From Daejeonella sp. (GTDB lineage Bacteria; Bacteroidota; Bacteroidia; Sphingobacteriales; Sphingobacteriaceae): a stretch of DNA of 64,000 nt. The translations under genes and the position numbers were made by a program. Where the stretch lies: positions 124,001 through 188,000 of the forward strand of contig NZ_JAUXXZ010000050.1 in assembly GCF_030684675.1 (NCBI RefSeq), written 5' to 3'. The notes beneath the pieces are model-generated. The model had not been told where the DNA came from. It saw only the letters and a list, made by a program, of their open reading frames with translations, and ran no database searches. Below, piece by piece: positions 36,204 through 46,355 of this stretch; positions within the stretch are counted from its first letter, which is position 1, and every line of letters begins with the position of its first letter.

Positions 36204-37757
36204 ATGAAAAAATCAATTAAGCTTTTAGCTATAGTTCTATTATTTTCAGGGAGCATAACATACGCCCAAAATAATGATCCGGTTGTACAAGGGATTATTA
36301 AAGAAGCAAGTGAAAACTCACAATTGAAGAAACTTGCCCATGAGCTGACCGATGGAATTGGCCCAAGGCTTGTTGGAACACCGCAAATGAAACAAGCCCA
36401 CGATTGGGCGGTTGCAAAATATGAAAGCTGGGGAATTCCTGCAAAAAATGAGAAATGGGGAGAATGGCGCGGATGGGAACGAGGTATAACTCATATTGAT
36501 ATGATTCACCCACGTACTGAATCGCTTGAGGGAATGCAGCTTGCATGGAGTGCTTCAACCCATGGTAAAACTGTTACTGCAGAAACAATTATTCTGGCCG
36601 ACCTTCCCGACTCTATTGCATTTCAAAACTGGTTACCTAATGTAAAAGGTAAATTCGTAATGATTTCTATGCAACAGCCTACAGGAAGAGATGACAGAAA
36701 CTGGGAAGAGTTTGCTACCAAAGAATCACTTGAAAAAATGAAGGTCGAGCGTACTGCTGCAGTAAATGCATGGCGCAACCGTCTTAGCAAAACCGGACTT
36801 AGTCCGAAAGCATTGGCAATAGCCCTTGAAAATGCGGGAGCCGCAGGTATTTTTGCCTCCAACTGGTCTGCAGGCTTTGGAGTAAATAAAATATTTGGTG
36901 CTCAAAGTACAAAGATCCCAACCATTGACGTTTCTCTTGAAGATTACGGAATGCTGTACCGTCTAACAGAATCAGGTGTTACTCCTAAGATTAACTTACG
37001 TGCCGACTCAAAACAACTGGGAATGGTACCCGTTTTCAATACGATAGCTGAAATCAAAGGCACTGAAAAAGCGGATGAGTATGTAGTACTCTCTGCACAT
37101 TTCGATTCATGGGATGGCGGCACAGGCGCTACAGATAATGCTACCGGAACAATAACCATGCTTGAAGCAATGAGAATCCTCAAAAAAGTTTATCCGAATC
37201 CAAAGAGGACTATTCTTGTTGGGCATTGGGGTAGTGAAGAACAAGGATTAAATGGATCCAGAGCATTCGTTGAGGACCACCCGGATATCGTCCGGAATAT
37301 TCAGGCTTTGTTCAATCAGGATAACGGAACCGGAAGGGTTGTTGATCTTTCGGGTCAGGGATTTTTACACGCTTACAGTTATTTAGGCAAATGGTTACAG
37401 GCAGTACCTGATGAAATCAGATCAGAGATTAAAACTAACTTCCCCGGCACTCCCGGTGGTGGCGGATCTGATTATGCATCTTTCGTAGCTGCAGGTGTTC
37501 CTGCATTTTCATTAAGCTCCTTAAGCTGGGCTTATAGAACTTATACCTGGCATACCAACCGTGATACTTACGATAAGATTGTATTTGATGATGTTCAGAA
37601 AAATGCAATTCTAACAGCAATAATGGCCTACAAAGCAAGTGAAGATCCAACACCGGCATCCCGCGAAAAAAGTATTCTCCCTGTTAGTCAAAGAACCGGC
37701 CAGCCAATATCATGGCCTGCACAACGCAGCCCAACTCGTAAGGGTGGTGTAAATTAA
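36204..37757 (+). CDS. M28 family zinc aminopeptidase with PA-like insertion
   Basis: The product has 517 residues with a signal peptide (about 1-21, ending YAQ). The M28 metal site is complete: H299 and D311 in SAHFDSWDGGTGATDN, E345/E346 in SEEQG, D373 in NQDNG, and H450 in WHTNRDT. A PA-like inserted domain occupies about residues 120-270. The enzyme should cleave amino acids from peptides in the periplasm or outside the cell. The upstream TATCTTCG (36162-36169) is one base off the TAnnTTTG promoter box. The gene ends four bases before a REP/RAYT unit. Confidence 0.92.
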   Translation: MKKSIKLLAIVLLFSGSITYAQNNDPVVQGIIKEASENSQLKKLAHELTDGIGPRLVGTPQMKQAHDWAVAKYESWGIPAKNEKWGEWRGWERGITHIDMIHPRTESLEGMQLAWSASTHGKTVTAETIILADLPDSIAFQNWLPNVKGKFVMISMQQPTGRDDRNWEEFATKESLEKMKVERTAAVNAWRNRLSKTGLSPKALAIALENAGAAGIFASNWSAGFGVNKIFGAQSTKIPTIDVSLEDYGMLYRLTESGVTPKINLRADSKQLGMVPVFNTIAEIKGTEKADEYVVLSAHFDSWDGGTGATDNATGTITMLEAMRILKKVYPNPKRTILVGHWGSEEQGLNGSRAFVEDHPDIVRNIQALFNQDNGTGRVVDLSGQGFLHAYSYLGKWLQAVPDEIRSEIKTNFPGTPGGGGSDYASFVAAGVPAFSLSSLSWAYRTYTWHTNRDTYDKIVFDDVQKNAILTAIMAYKASEDPTPASREKSILPVSQRTGQPISWPAQRSPTRKGGVN

Positions 37758-37760
37758 ATA

Positions 37761-38521
37761 AGCTGTTCGACATGTTCTGCAGGGCATGTCGAATACTTAG
37801 ATAAGGGTGGATTTTTAATCCACATATTCACAAAAATACCAGGTCAAGTAGTCCTTTTCTAGTTCCATAATAATCACCACAACTACTATACAAATATTCC
37901 TCTTCTTTTTCGACCAGAAATGCGCGTACAGGATTTAGATGAATGTAATTTAATTTGACAATAAAAAAATCCTCCGAATAAATTTCCTCACCATGATACC
38001 CTTCTTCCCAAAACCATATATTGCCATCCTTATTTAGCAACCATAACATCCATTTTTTACGACTTTCCGCTGGATTTTGCTTAATGGCTTCATAAATTTT
38101 TTTGGATGTATATTTCTTCAGATCTCTGATAATATCACTTAAGTTTGATTTCCTACTGCTTAAAACCATATGAAAATGGTTACTCATTATCACCCATGAG
38201 TGAACCTCTAAGCCCTTATGCTGCTGACAATATCTAATACTATCAAGTAAAATATTAACATATTCTGCTCTTGTAAAAACATCAACCCATTGATGTACCG
38301 TACATGTTATAAAGTGCGGGGCATGTTGATTTTTAATTGTATAACTTAATCCCATAATCGAATATGGAAATTAATTACAGGGGCTATGTACTACTGTATT
38401 GATCTAATTAGTTAACGGTTTATTTTTGAAATCTTTCGATAAAAATTCATAAAATTCAAGCGGGTTTCAAACCCGCTTTATCTGTTAATTCGACATGCCC
38501 TGCGGAACATGTCGAACAGCT
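37761..38521. mobile_element. REP/RAYT unit: transposase gene bracketed by inverted REP palindromes
   Basis: The left side reads agctgttcgacatg...catgtcgaa (37761-37793), then a second hairpin gtggatttttaatccac (37807-37823), then the gene. The right side reads aagcgggtttcaaacccgctt (38459-38479 region) and then ttcgacatg...catgtcgaacagct (38488-38521), in inverted order. The outermost bases are therefore agctgttcgacatg on one strand at both ends. A solitary copy of the same palindrome lies at 845-906. The whole unit is about 760 bp. Confidence 0.85.
37828..38355 (-). CDS. REP-associated tyrosine transposase (Y1, RAYT)
   Basis: The product has 175 residues and is a member of the Y1/HUH transposase superfamily. 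The HUH motif is SNHFHMVLS (near residue 58), and a second helix and the C-terminal LNYIHLNPVRAFLV with YLYSS are characteristic of RAYT proteins. The candidate catalytic Tyr lies in the helix before or within LNYIHLNPV. RAYTs process REP hairpins as single strands, and this gene is flanked at both ends by REP palindromes in inverted order. All motifs are intact. The alternative, an IS200-like transposase, is less likely because the flanking structures match REP. Confidence 0.9.
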   Translation of the reverse strand: MGLSYTIKNQHAPHFITCTVHQWVDVFTRAEYVNILLDSIRYCQQHKGLEVHSWVIMSNHFHMVLSSRKSNLSDIIRDLKKYTSKKIYEAIKQNPAESRKKWMLWLLNKDGNIWFWEEGYHGEEIYSEDFFIVKLNYIHLNPVRAFLVEKEEEYLYSSCGDYYGTRKGLLDLVFL

Positions 38522-38527
38522 TATCGA

Positions 38528-40723
38528 TTATAATACCAGTAAACCCTTTTGCCTCAAACTATTTATTGCCTTTCCATACCAAAATGGTTCAAAATCTACT
38601 TCTAAGTAAGTTTCAAAATCCATTTTTGCCTTTTTAAAGGTCATCAGTTCTGCATTTTCAGGACCTGCAAGAGTCAGAAATTTAATCAGCCAATCAGCCT
38701 GATCTATTTCGACCTGAATGCTAAAACTCCCCTTCTTTTCAAAGAATTTTAACCCGGCCATTTCCCATTGCCTGCCCTTTTTACTTTTTGTAAAATAATC
38801 GATTACAGGCTTTGTCCCGAGCCAAACTATTTTTGCATCAGGTTTAAGCAGGAATGACTCTTCCTTAGAAAGAGACTTTATAATAAATTCAGGATCAACC
38901 TTCGTCTTTGGTACCTTATGTTCAAACCATTCCTGCAAAGGGTAATCAAAACAGATTCCATGCATGTAATTAAACAATGACTTCTTTAAACCATAACTAA
39001 AGAGTTCATGATCAGTTCCACTTTTATCAATGTGAACTATATCATTATTTGCAAAGCTGCCACTTGTACTACAGGCTTTTTCAGCTTTGAACTTTTCGGG
39101 ATACATCCCCACCGGACTATGAGCTGTCATCGCAAACTGATGCCAGAATGCCGACTGAAGAACTCCTGACTCAAACATTTGTCTTACCATTTCCAATGAA
39201 TCGATGGTCTCTTGAGCAGATTGGGTTGGGAAACCATACATCAGATAAGCGTGAACCATAATCCCTGCTTCGGTAAAATTATGACAGACTCTGGCTACCT
39301 GCTCAACTGTTACACCTTTTTGGATCAGCTCCAACAGGCGATCGGATGCCACTTCGAGTCCGCCGGATATTGCGATACAGCCTGAAGCTTTTAACAGTAA
39401 ACAAAGATTCCTTGTAAAACTCTTCTCAAAACGAATGTTTGTCCACCAGGTTACAGTCAGTTTTCTCCTGATAATCTCTAAAGCAAGTGATCGCATTAAG
39501 GCGGGTGGTGCAGCTTCATCGACAAAATGAAACCCCCGCTCACCAGTTTGTGCTATCATTTCCTCCATCCTGTCGCAGAGCAGACCGGCCGCAACAGGCT
39601 CATAAACTTTAATATAGTCAAGTGAAATATCACAAAATGTACATTTCCCCCAATAGCAGCCATGGGCCATTGTCAGCTTGTTCCACCTCCCGTCGCTCCA
39701 CATACGGTGCATTGGGTTGACCACCTCAATAACCGAAATATATTTATCAAGCAGCAGATCACTGTAATCAGGTGTACCTACATCAACTTGCTTATAATCA
39801 GGACAAATACTGCCATTGCAATACTTCAGCTTTGAATCGACAATTGCAAAAGTCCGTTTCAGCTCATTCAGACCACGCTTCCCATCTAAATATTCACAAA
39901 GATGCTCCATTGGAGCTTCCCCATCATCCAAACAGATAAAATCGAAGAATTCGAATACCCTGACATCTGAAACTGAACGTAATTCGGTATTCGGGAAACC
40001 ACCACCCATTGCGACCTTAACTCCGGGATAATGCAATTTCAGCCATTGGGCAATCCTAAAAGCAGAATAAAGATTACCAGGAAAAGGAACTGAGAGCGAC
40101 ACAAGCTCAGGTTTCAACTTCGTAATGCTCTCTTCCAGAATACGCAAAAGGATTCCGTCGATATAGGTATTATCAAGTTGTAATGCTGCGTATAATTCAT
40201 CAAAACTGGATGCAGAACGTCCCATACGCTCAGCATATCTGCTGAATCCAAAATGGGGATCAATACACTCAACAATCAGATCAGAAATATCCTCAAGGTA
40301 TAGGGTTGCCAGGTGCTTTGCCTTATCCTGGGTACCCATAGTACCGAATGCCCAGTCTATATCTTCCAACTGACTAAATCGTGAAGCTTCCGGAAGAAAA
40401 TCCTCCTGACAAATCAGGTGTGAAAGCGTTGGATTATGGCCCTGCAAGAATGATGTTACAGCATCAATGGTGTTGATATAATGTGCTTTGAGAGCAATTA
40501 TTCGCCTTGAATTTTCTGAAATAGTATCTGTGTATATGATCTGATTGAACAAGTCTTCCAATCCGGGGCTTGAAAATAACTTCAGAATAACTTCAATTCC
40601 AAGATCAGCCTGATATGATGAAATGTTTTTCGTATTAAGGAAACCCTTTAGATATGCCGTAGCAGGGTATGGCGTATTCAACTGTGTAAAGGGTGGGGTT
40701 AGTAAAAATACCTTCGTTGCCAA
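38528..40723 (-). CDS. B12-binding-type radical SAM protein of unknown function
   Basis: The product has 731 residues. The N-terminal half (about 1-290) resembles the cobalamin-binding domain of B12-dependent radical SAM proteins (ATKVFLLTPPFTQL, later VKVAMGGGFPN), but no DxHxxG motif is seen. The radical SAM core starts at the cluster motif HGCYWGKCTFCD with C356, C361 and C364. That is CX4CX2C, not the common CX3CX2C. A C-terminal extension of about 200 residues follows. Substrate and pathway are unknown and no precursor peptide gene is adjacent. It lies between the REP/RAYT unit and a DUF2490 gene. Confidence 0.82.
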   Translation of the reverse strand: MATKVFLLTPPFTQLNTPYPATAYLKGFLNTKNISSYQADLGIEVILKLFSSPGLEDLFNQIIYTDTISENSRRIIALKAHYINTIDAVTSFLQGHNPTLSHLICQEDFLPEASRFSQLEDIDWAFGTMGTQDKAKHLATLYLEDISDLIVECIDPHFGFSRYAERMGRSASSFDELYAALQLDNTYIDGILLRILEESITKLKPELVSLSVPFPGNLYSAFRIAQWLKLHYPGVKVAMGGGFPNTELRSVSDVRVFEFFDFICLDDGEAPMEHLCEYLDGKRGLNELKRTFAIVDSKLKYCNGSICPDYKQVDVGTPDYSDLLLDKYISVIEVVNPMHRMWSDGRWNKLTMAHGCYWGKCTFCDISLDYIKVYEPVAAGLLCDRMEEMIAQTGERGFHFVDEAAPPALMRSLALEIIRRKLTVTWWTNIRFEKSFTRNLCLLLKASGCIAISGGLEVASDRLLELIQKGVTVEQVARVCHNFTEAGIMVHAYLMYGFPTQSAQETIDSLEMVRQMFESGVLQSAFWHQFAMTAHSPVGMYPEKFKAEKACSTSGSFANNDIVHIDKSGTDHELFSYGLKKSLFNYMHGICFDYPLQEWFEHKVPKTKVDPEFIIKSLSKEESFLLKPDAKIVWLGTKPVIDYFTKSKKGRQWEMAGLKFFEKKGSFSIQVEIDQADWLIKFLTLAGPENAELMTFKKAKMDFETYLEVDFEPFWYGKAINSLRQKGLLVL

Positions 40724-40760
40724 ATCCTGAAATTTTAAACCCTAATATTTTGCTCAAAAA

Positions 40761-41522
40761 TTAATGATACAATTTTAGGCTATGATTGATCCCTAGACTT
40801 GCAATATTACGATTTAAATACTCGACTCCCGAAATACGTTGCTGATAGAGGTTAATATAACCCAGCTCAACCGTCAGATTTTTGACCAATTGATAATTAA
40901 GTCCGGCATAAAAGCGGTTCTGATCAAAAGAATTAAAAAGTATGCCCTTATGAGTGTTGACATAAATCCCATCACTTAGTTTAAGATAAATTTCGTGATC
41001 ATGATTTTTCGAGTTGATTAATTTACATTCAAGAGCTAACATATAGGATATCCTTTCCACAAATCTGTATCCATCAATTAATGAATCATCCTGTTTCTTA
41101 TGGATGAATCGCTCTTCCATCCGGTAACGGTGATTTAAATGAATAGATCCTAAATTGTGACTATACCCCAGGTCGTGATTAAGTCTTATTTCAGGAACCT
41201 TTAATGAACTTGAAAACTCAGGATCACCCGGAGAATTTAAATAATAGGCAATTCCATTTCTAAGACTAAAATTTTTAAATGGCTCAAAACCTAGCTGTGA
41301 TTTACAGAACATCTGCGATTGTCTGACAGGATCTGTATAAATGCGTTCCTGAACTTCAACATTCAATGACCATTTTGGCGAAAATTCCAAATCAGAGGAA
41401 AAAGATGCAACAGCAAGGCTTTGCCGGATAACTTCTTTTCGGAAATCCTGAGCATATACAGAATACGAAACTAATACGAAGGATATAATCTTAAAAAGGA
41501 TCCCAGCAGATCTCAGAAACAT
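40761..41522 (-). CDS. DUF2490 outer-membrane-like protein
   Basis: The product has 253 residues with a signal peptide (about 1-25, ending VYAQ). Repeated amphipathic beta strands fit an outer-membrane barrel: the pattern LNHRYRMEERFIHK and QNRFYAGLNYQLVKNLTVELGY is typical of the DUF2490 family, and the chain ends with an aromatic-containing strand (LGINHSLKLYH). Function is unknown. It lies 37 nt from the radical SAM gene with the same orientation, so the two may share a promoter in the 171-nt gap to cvfB. Confidence 0.8.
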   Translation of the reverse strand: MFLRSAGILFKIISFVLVSYSVYAQDFRKEVIRQSLAVASFSSDLEFSPKWSLNVEVQERIYTDPVRQSQMFCKSQLGFEPFKNFSLRNGIAYYLNSPGDPEFSSSLKVPEIRLNHDLGYSHNLGSIHLNHRYRMEERFIHKKQDDSLIDGYRFVERISYMLALECKLINSKNHDHEIYLKLSDGIYVNTHKGILFNSFDQNRFYAGLNYQLVKNLTVELGYINLYQQRISGVEYLNRNIASLGINHSLKLYH

Positions 41523-41665
41523 AGCAGCAAATATTGTCTGAAAATAATCAATGGATTTGAAAATTGAATAGGATAAGTATCAGATAACAAATAAATTACC
41601 TGAAATCAGCTAAGGTTAAATAACTAATCAACCCCGGCATCAGGATTCAATAGTTAACAGTTTAG

Positions 41666-41673
41666 TATCTTTG
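41666..41673 (+). promoter_or_regulatory. -7 promoter element of the cvfB-like gene
   Basis: TATCTTTG matches TAnnTTTG exactly and lies 20 nt before the ATG at 41694. The -33 element is not obvious. Confidence 0.5.
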
Positions 41674-41693
41674 CAAAATATTAAATTACAATC

Positions 41694-42536
41694 ATGGTAG
41701 AGATCGGCAAATTCAATGAGCTAAGATTTATAAAAAAGACTGAAAATGGTCTCATCTTGACTGAAGGAGAGAAAGAAGTTCTGCTACCCTATGTATATGC
41801 TCCGGAGGGTGCAGAGATTGGCGACAACCTTCATGTTTTTGTTTATATCCACAGCGATGGCCGTTTAATGGCGACAACAGAAACTCCTATAGCCCAGGTT
41901 GATGAATTTGCTTTTCTGGAGGTTGTTGATGAAAATGAAAATGGTGCGTTCATGGATATGGGCATAGGTAAGGATGTATTTGTGCCTAACAAAGAGCAAA
42001 AGCGCCCGATGAAGATTGGGCAGAAATATGTAGTGTTCCTTTACAATGATGAGAAAACCGAACGCATTACAGCCTCCTCATATCTGAGTGATTTTATTAA
42101 TCAGGATGAACATGATTTTGAAGAGGGAGATGAGGTAAGACTGCTGATCACGGATGAAAGTGACCTTGGATTCAGTGCCATTATCAACCAGCGATTCATG
42201 GGTCTTCTTTACCGGAATGAAGTTTTTGAAGACCTGAAACCCGGTGATCAGAAACGTGGATTTATAAAAAAGATCCGGGAAGGAAATAAAATCGATCTCA
42301 GCCTGCAGGTAATCGGCTTCAAACATATTCTTGATCTGAAAGATACCCTGATAATTGATCTTCAGGAAAATAATGGTTCAATTCTCTTGGGTGATAAAAG
42401 TTCGCCTGAGGATATTTACAATAGATTAAAGATTAGTAAAAAGGCATTTAAAAAGGCCATTGGGAGTTTGTATAAGGAACGCCTGATTATAATCTCTGAT
42501 CATGAGATAAAACTAGTCCCCAAAGAAAACACTTGA
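41694..42536 (+). CDS. CvfB-like S1 RNA-binding protein
   Basis: The product has 280 residues. It shows the tandem S1-like OB folds and the C-terminal winged helix of the CvfB family: N-terminal EIGKFNELRFIKKTENG, GAFMDMGIGKDVFVPNKEQ, and LLYRNEVFEDLKPGDQKRGFI, then SPEDIYNRLKISKKAFKKAIG as the winged helix. In Staphylococcus CvfB affects virulence regulators. In Bacteroidota it is a conserved RNA-binding protein with unknown targets. It is monocistronic with a clear -7 box. Confidence 0.92.
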   Translation: MVEIGKFNELRFIKKTENGLILTEGEKEVLLPYVYAPEGAEIGDNLHVFVYIHSDGRLMATTETPIAQVDEFAFLEVVDENENGAFMDMGIGKDVFVPNKEQKRPMKIGQKYVVFLYNDEKTERITASSYLSDFINQDEHDFEEGDEVRLLITDESDLGFSAIINQRFMGLLYRNEVFEDLKPGDQKRGFIKKIREGNKIDLSLQVIGFKHILDLKDTLIIDLQENNGSILLGDKSSPEDIYNRLKISKKAFKKAIGSLYKERLIIISDHEIKLVPKENT

Positions 42537-42610
42537 GCTATAAAGCTTCAAATTTTGCTATTCCCGAAAAAAATAATTAATATTAATAGGTAAACATAAC
42601 ATCTATTCAA

Positions 42611-43204
42611 ATGAAAAGAACGCTATTATCCCTTGTTCTTATAAGTCTGGGACTTTCAGTAAGAGCACAAAACACAATTCCTGCTGCTGCAATACAAATA
42701 CAAACAGCTGAACTGGCTGCCCCTGCCGACAAGCGTGGAGCTTCTAGTGTTTATGGCTATTCTGCAAAGGGTGAATTCATTCTACTCAGAAAGGGTACCA
42801 ATGAAATGATCTGTTTGGCAGATGATCCGAAAATTCCGGGCTTAAGTGTAGCCTGTTATCATCAGGATCTGGAACCTTTTATGAAAAGGGGACGTGATTT
42901 AAAAGCAGAGGGTAAGACTCCTAAAGAAGTAGCTGATATCCGTGATCATGAAGCAAAAAGCGGGTGGTTTCCTATGCCAAAACAACCTGCAAGTTTATTT
43001 GTTTATACCGCCAAGGCTGAAAACTATAATGCTGAAACAGGTTCTGTTAAAGATGGCTATCTGAGATATGTAATCTATACCCCATACGCTACAGCAGCAA
43101 GTACCGGCTTACCTTTAAAACCGGATGCTCCGGGTATGCCCTGGCTTATGGATCCTGGAACACACAGAGCACATATTATGATTAGCCCTCCGCCTAAAAA
43201 CTGA
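42611..43204 (+). CDS. Exported protein of unknown function
   Basis: The product has 197 residues with a signal peptide (about 1-20, ending VRAQ). It is proline-rich and polar, with a recurring set of aromatic segments: SSVYGYSAKGEFILLRKGTN and DGYLRYVIYTPYATAA. Two cysteines lie at LADDPK-adjacent positions (MICLADD, VACYHQ). The C-terminus ends HRAHIMISPPPKN. No known catalytic motif is seen. I do not recognise a named family. It is likely periplasmic, monocistronic, and convergent with the MFS gene. Confidence 0.75.
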   Translation: MKRTLLSLVLISLGLSVRAQNTIPAAAIQIQTAELAAPADKRGASSVYGYSAKGEFILLRKGTNEMICLADDPKIPGLSVACYHQDLEPFMKRGRDLKAEGKTPKEVADIRDHEAKSGWFPMPKQPASLFVYTAKAENYNAETGSVKDGYLRYVIYTPYATAASTGLPLKPDAPGMPWLMDPGTHRAHIMISPPPKN

Positions 43205-43225
43205 GAGGTTTCTTGCTTTTAATAT

Positions 43226-44488
43226 TTAAGGAACAGGATTTAGTGGTTCTTTATTTTGAATGGTCTTTCTGTTCAGGAAGGCTTCCTTTTTCATGCTTTT
43301 CGCAGCAACTACGGCACTGATCAGCATTAATATTGCACCAGCAAAAAAGGGAGCTCCGGCAAATTTAACATCCCCTTCAGGTCTTGTAAACCAGGCAAAT
43401 AAATTGGTCATGAGTAAAGGCCCGACAATAGAAGTCGCGCTCATTAAACTAGTTAATGCTCCCTGTAATTCCCCCTGTTCATTTTTGGGAACATTACCAG
43501 AAATGATGGATTGTAGCGCCGGACCTGCGATACCGCCCAGACAATACGGAATTAAAAAGACAAACATCATCCAGCCATCGGTAGCAAAAGAAAACAGGAA
43601 CAGCCCAAGAGAATATAGCCCTAATCCTACATAAATACTTTTCTCATCACCCAGTTTTGGATTAATATATCGGATTAAGCCTCCTTGTACTATCGCAATA
43701 AGCAAACCAATGACTGTTAATGAAATACCCATTAAGGTATTGCTCCATTGGAATTTTTCTATGTTGAAAAAGGTCCAGGTACTTTGAACAGCATGACCGG
43801 CGATATAGACAAAAATGAGGGAAATAATCAATCCGCCGACACCTTTATACTTCTTAAGCTGAAGCAGAGAACCCAGTGGATTGGCACGTTTCCATTCAAA
43901 AGGTCTTCGATGTTCCTTTGCCAGTGATTCAGGAAGTACAAAATAGCCATAGATTAAGTTCAGGAAAGTCAGAATTGCCGCTGCCATGAAAGGAACCCTG
44001 GGGCCAAACTCGCCCAAAAGTCCGCCTATTCCGGGGCCAATAATAAATCCCAAACCGAATGCAGCCCCAATCATACCAAAATTTTTGGATCGGTTTTCGG
44101 GAGTACTGATATCGGCAATATAAGCTGTAGCTGTAGTGAAACTTGCACCGAATAGTCCGGCAATTAACCTTCCGACAAAAAGCCACCAGATCGTTGGAGC
44201 CACCGAAAGAAAAATATAATCAATTCCAAAGCCTAATAGGGATAAAAGTAAAACTGGCCTCCGTCCATATTTATCACTCAGATTGCCTACAATTGGAGCA
44301 CAAATAAACTGCATGATTGCATAGGCAAAAGTTAATAAACCAGCCCATTGTGAAGCCTCACTAATGTTTCCCTGAATCAGTTCCTCAATTAATTGAGGAA
44401 AAACCGGGATGATCAAACCAAGCCCGATTACATCAAGTAAAAGCGTTATAAATATAAAACTGATTGCAGCTTTAGGGGGGGTAGCCAT
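43226..44488 (-). CDS. TetA-like major facilitator superfamily transporter
   Basis: The product has 420 residues and about 12 membrane segments. The motif A loop between helices 2 and 3 is [14 protein letters not shown], and helix 1 has [14 protein letters not shown], the mark of the TCR/Tet group of drug/proton antiporters. The motif C-like segment [15 protein letters not shown] is in helix 5. It should export a small molecule; tetracycline is only the family name and no resistance is implied. No regulator gene is adjacent. It is convergent with the exported protein gene. Confidence 0.9.
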   Translation of the reverse strand: MATPPKAAISFIFITLLLDVIGLGLIIPVFPQLIEELIQGNISEASQWAGLLTFAYAIMQFICAPIVGNLSDKYGRRPVLLLSLLGFGIDYIFLSVAPTIWWLFVGRLIAGLFGASFTTATAYIADISTPENRSKNFGMIGAAFGLGFIIGPGIGGLLGEFGPRVPFMAAAILTFLNLIYGYFVLPESLAKEHRRPFEWKRANPLGSLLQLKKYKGVGGLIISLIFVYIAGHAVQSTWTFFNIEKFQWSNTLMGISLTVIGLLIAIVQGGLIRYINPKLGDEKSIYVGLGLYSLGLFLFSFATDGWMMFVFLIPYCLGGIAGPALQSIISGNVPKNEQGELQGALTSLMSATSIVGPLLMTNLFAWFTRPEGDVKFAGAPFFAGAILMLISAVVAAKSMKKEAFLNRKTIQNKEPLNPVP

Positions 44489-44655
44489 AGATTCCTTTTC
44501 AGAGACGATTTTTCAGGAGGCCAACTTAAACATAATTCCAGAAAATATTATTAATTTTTAATTGCCAGGAATTTATCGAAAAACCTCCTTAAATTGAGTA
44601 GGCGAATTACTGAAAATTATAAAACTCATCAAAAAAATCTGATCGGGCATTACCA

Positions 44656-46155
44656 TCAATCTATTTGGTCAGGAATTGTAAAATAAAAGGTGCTTCCTTC
44701 CCCTACCTTGCTCTCTGCCCAAATTTTACCTCCATGCTTCTCAACAAAATTACGGCATAGACCCAGTCCCATTCCTGTTCCTTTTTCACCTGAAGTGCCA
44801 TAAGAAGTAAAACCTGTTTCATCACTAATTGTAATAAGCTTAGCTTCGGCAATTGGCGCTAACTTAATAAGACAATGCTTAACCTGTCCCCGAAGATCAG
44901 TAACTGAAGTCACGTTAAAATCAACTGAATGGAATTGTATTCTAGCCCATTCTAACAGGTCTTCTAACAACTCATGGGCATTTAATATGCTCTTTTGAAT
45001 CATTGTCATATATTCGATCAACTCCTCCCTTTTTGTTGTTTCAATATCCATAAATACAACCTCCAGTAGGGCCACACTTCCCGAAATCGGGTTTCTAAGG
45101 TCGTGTGCAATAACAGACAATAGTTTATTTTTCTGATCGTTAAGCAGTCCGAGATCACTATTCAGTTGCTTTAGAGAATCTTGCTGAAGTTTCCTTTCAG
45201 TAACATCACGCATACTGCCTTCTGTACCAATCACTTCAGAATTTCGGAATATTAATTGGGCATTGACTGATGAATATCTTAATTCTCCGGCTTTTGTTCT
45301 CAAACGTACTTCAAAATCGTTGACAGCCCGCTTTTCTTTGAGGATTTCAGTCAGTCGATCGCGATCTCTTTATGATAATAAAAGTCAGTAACCGGCCTGC
45401 CAATAACCTCATCCCGCTCATAGCCAGAATGTTTTTTTATAGAGGGACTAATCTCAGTAACTATGCCTTCCTTGTTGGTTTGATAGAAGACATCCTGGAT
45501 GTTCTCAAACATACTCCTGAATTGTTCCTCACTCAGACGTAAACTTTCCTCAGTCTTCTTTCTATCTGTGATATCAACCATGGATACGCTGGTACGCTGT
45601 GTGCCATTCGAATCCTTAAACATTATCGAGGAGATCTCAACAGGAAAATGCTCAGCATTTTTTCGAATACCAATAAGCTCAGCTTTTGCATAACCCACTT
45701 TTTCCCTATTCCTCAAGTATTTGGTTAAATTAGGATCAGCGGTATCCACAATACCCGATCTGCCCAGATCCCTTAATTCATCGACAGTATAACCGAACAT
45801 ATCAAGGGCTGCTTTATTAGCTTCTAAAATATGTCCGTCAGGCTCAATCAGGAAATGAGCATTGAGAGAGTTATCTATAATAGATTTATACTTTTCTTTG
45901 CTGTCATTTAATTGAATACTTTTAATTTTTATGTGCATTTCCACGCAGGCAATCAGCATGAATGGCTTTCCATTCTTCACCTATCTCAGGAAAAAGTTCA
46001 TAATGTGAACGTCCCAATATTTTTTTTCCATGAAGTCCATAGTCATCAACCCATTTCTGCGAGGCAGCTATATAGCACATTTTAGTATCCACAACAGCAA
46101 TTGCGGTTGGGGTAGCGGAAATAATATTAGTCAGATTATCAATTAGAGAACTCAT
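44656..46155 (-). pseudogene. PAS-domain sensor histidine kinase, frameshifted and partly deleted
   Basis: There are three fragments of one kinase. An N-terminal PAS half (46155 to about 45922) ends GNAHKN followed by a stop, and the second half of that domain is missing. Two further PAS domains (45980 to 45351) end KEIAID and a stop. Frame shift by one base restores [19 protein letters not shown], which joins directly to the next fragment; the site gagatcgc at about 45362 has lost one g. The last part (45303 to 44656) keeps the H-box (IAHDLRNPI), but the ATP-binding domain lacks its N-box and goes straight to [15 protein letters not shown]. It therefore cannot be an active kinase. The three lesions point to real decay. 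Confidence 0.87.
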
Positions 46156-46355
46156 AGATATCGGCAGATTTTATTTGATAACAATATTGAGCCTGTTGTG
46201 TTCAAGTATTAAGACTTAAAATCTTAACAATAAACAATCAGGTTTATCAGTACGACAAGCTAATAAAATATCCTTTGCCACCTAATTCTGGCAACCTTAA
46301 CTTATTATAACAGCAATCATGCCAGAGGTGGGACTTTTTGTTAAATACGAAGGAC

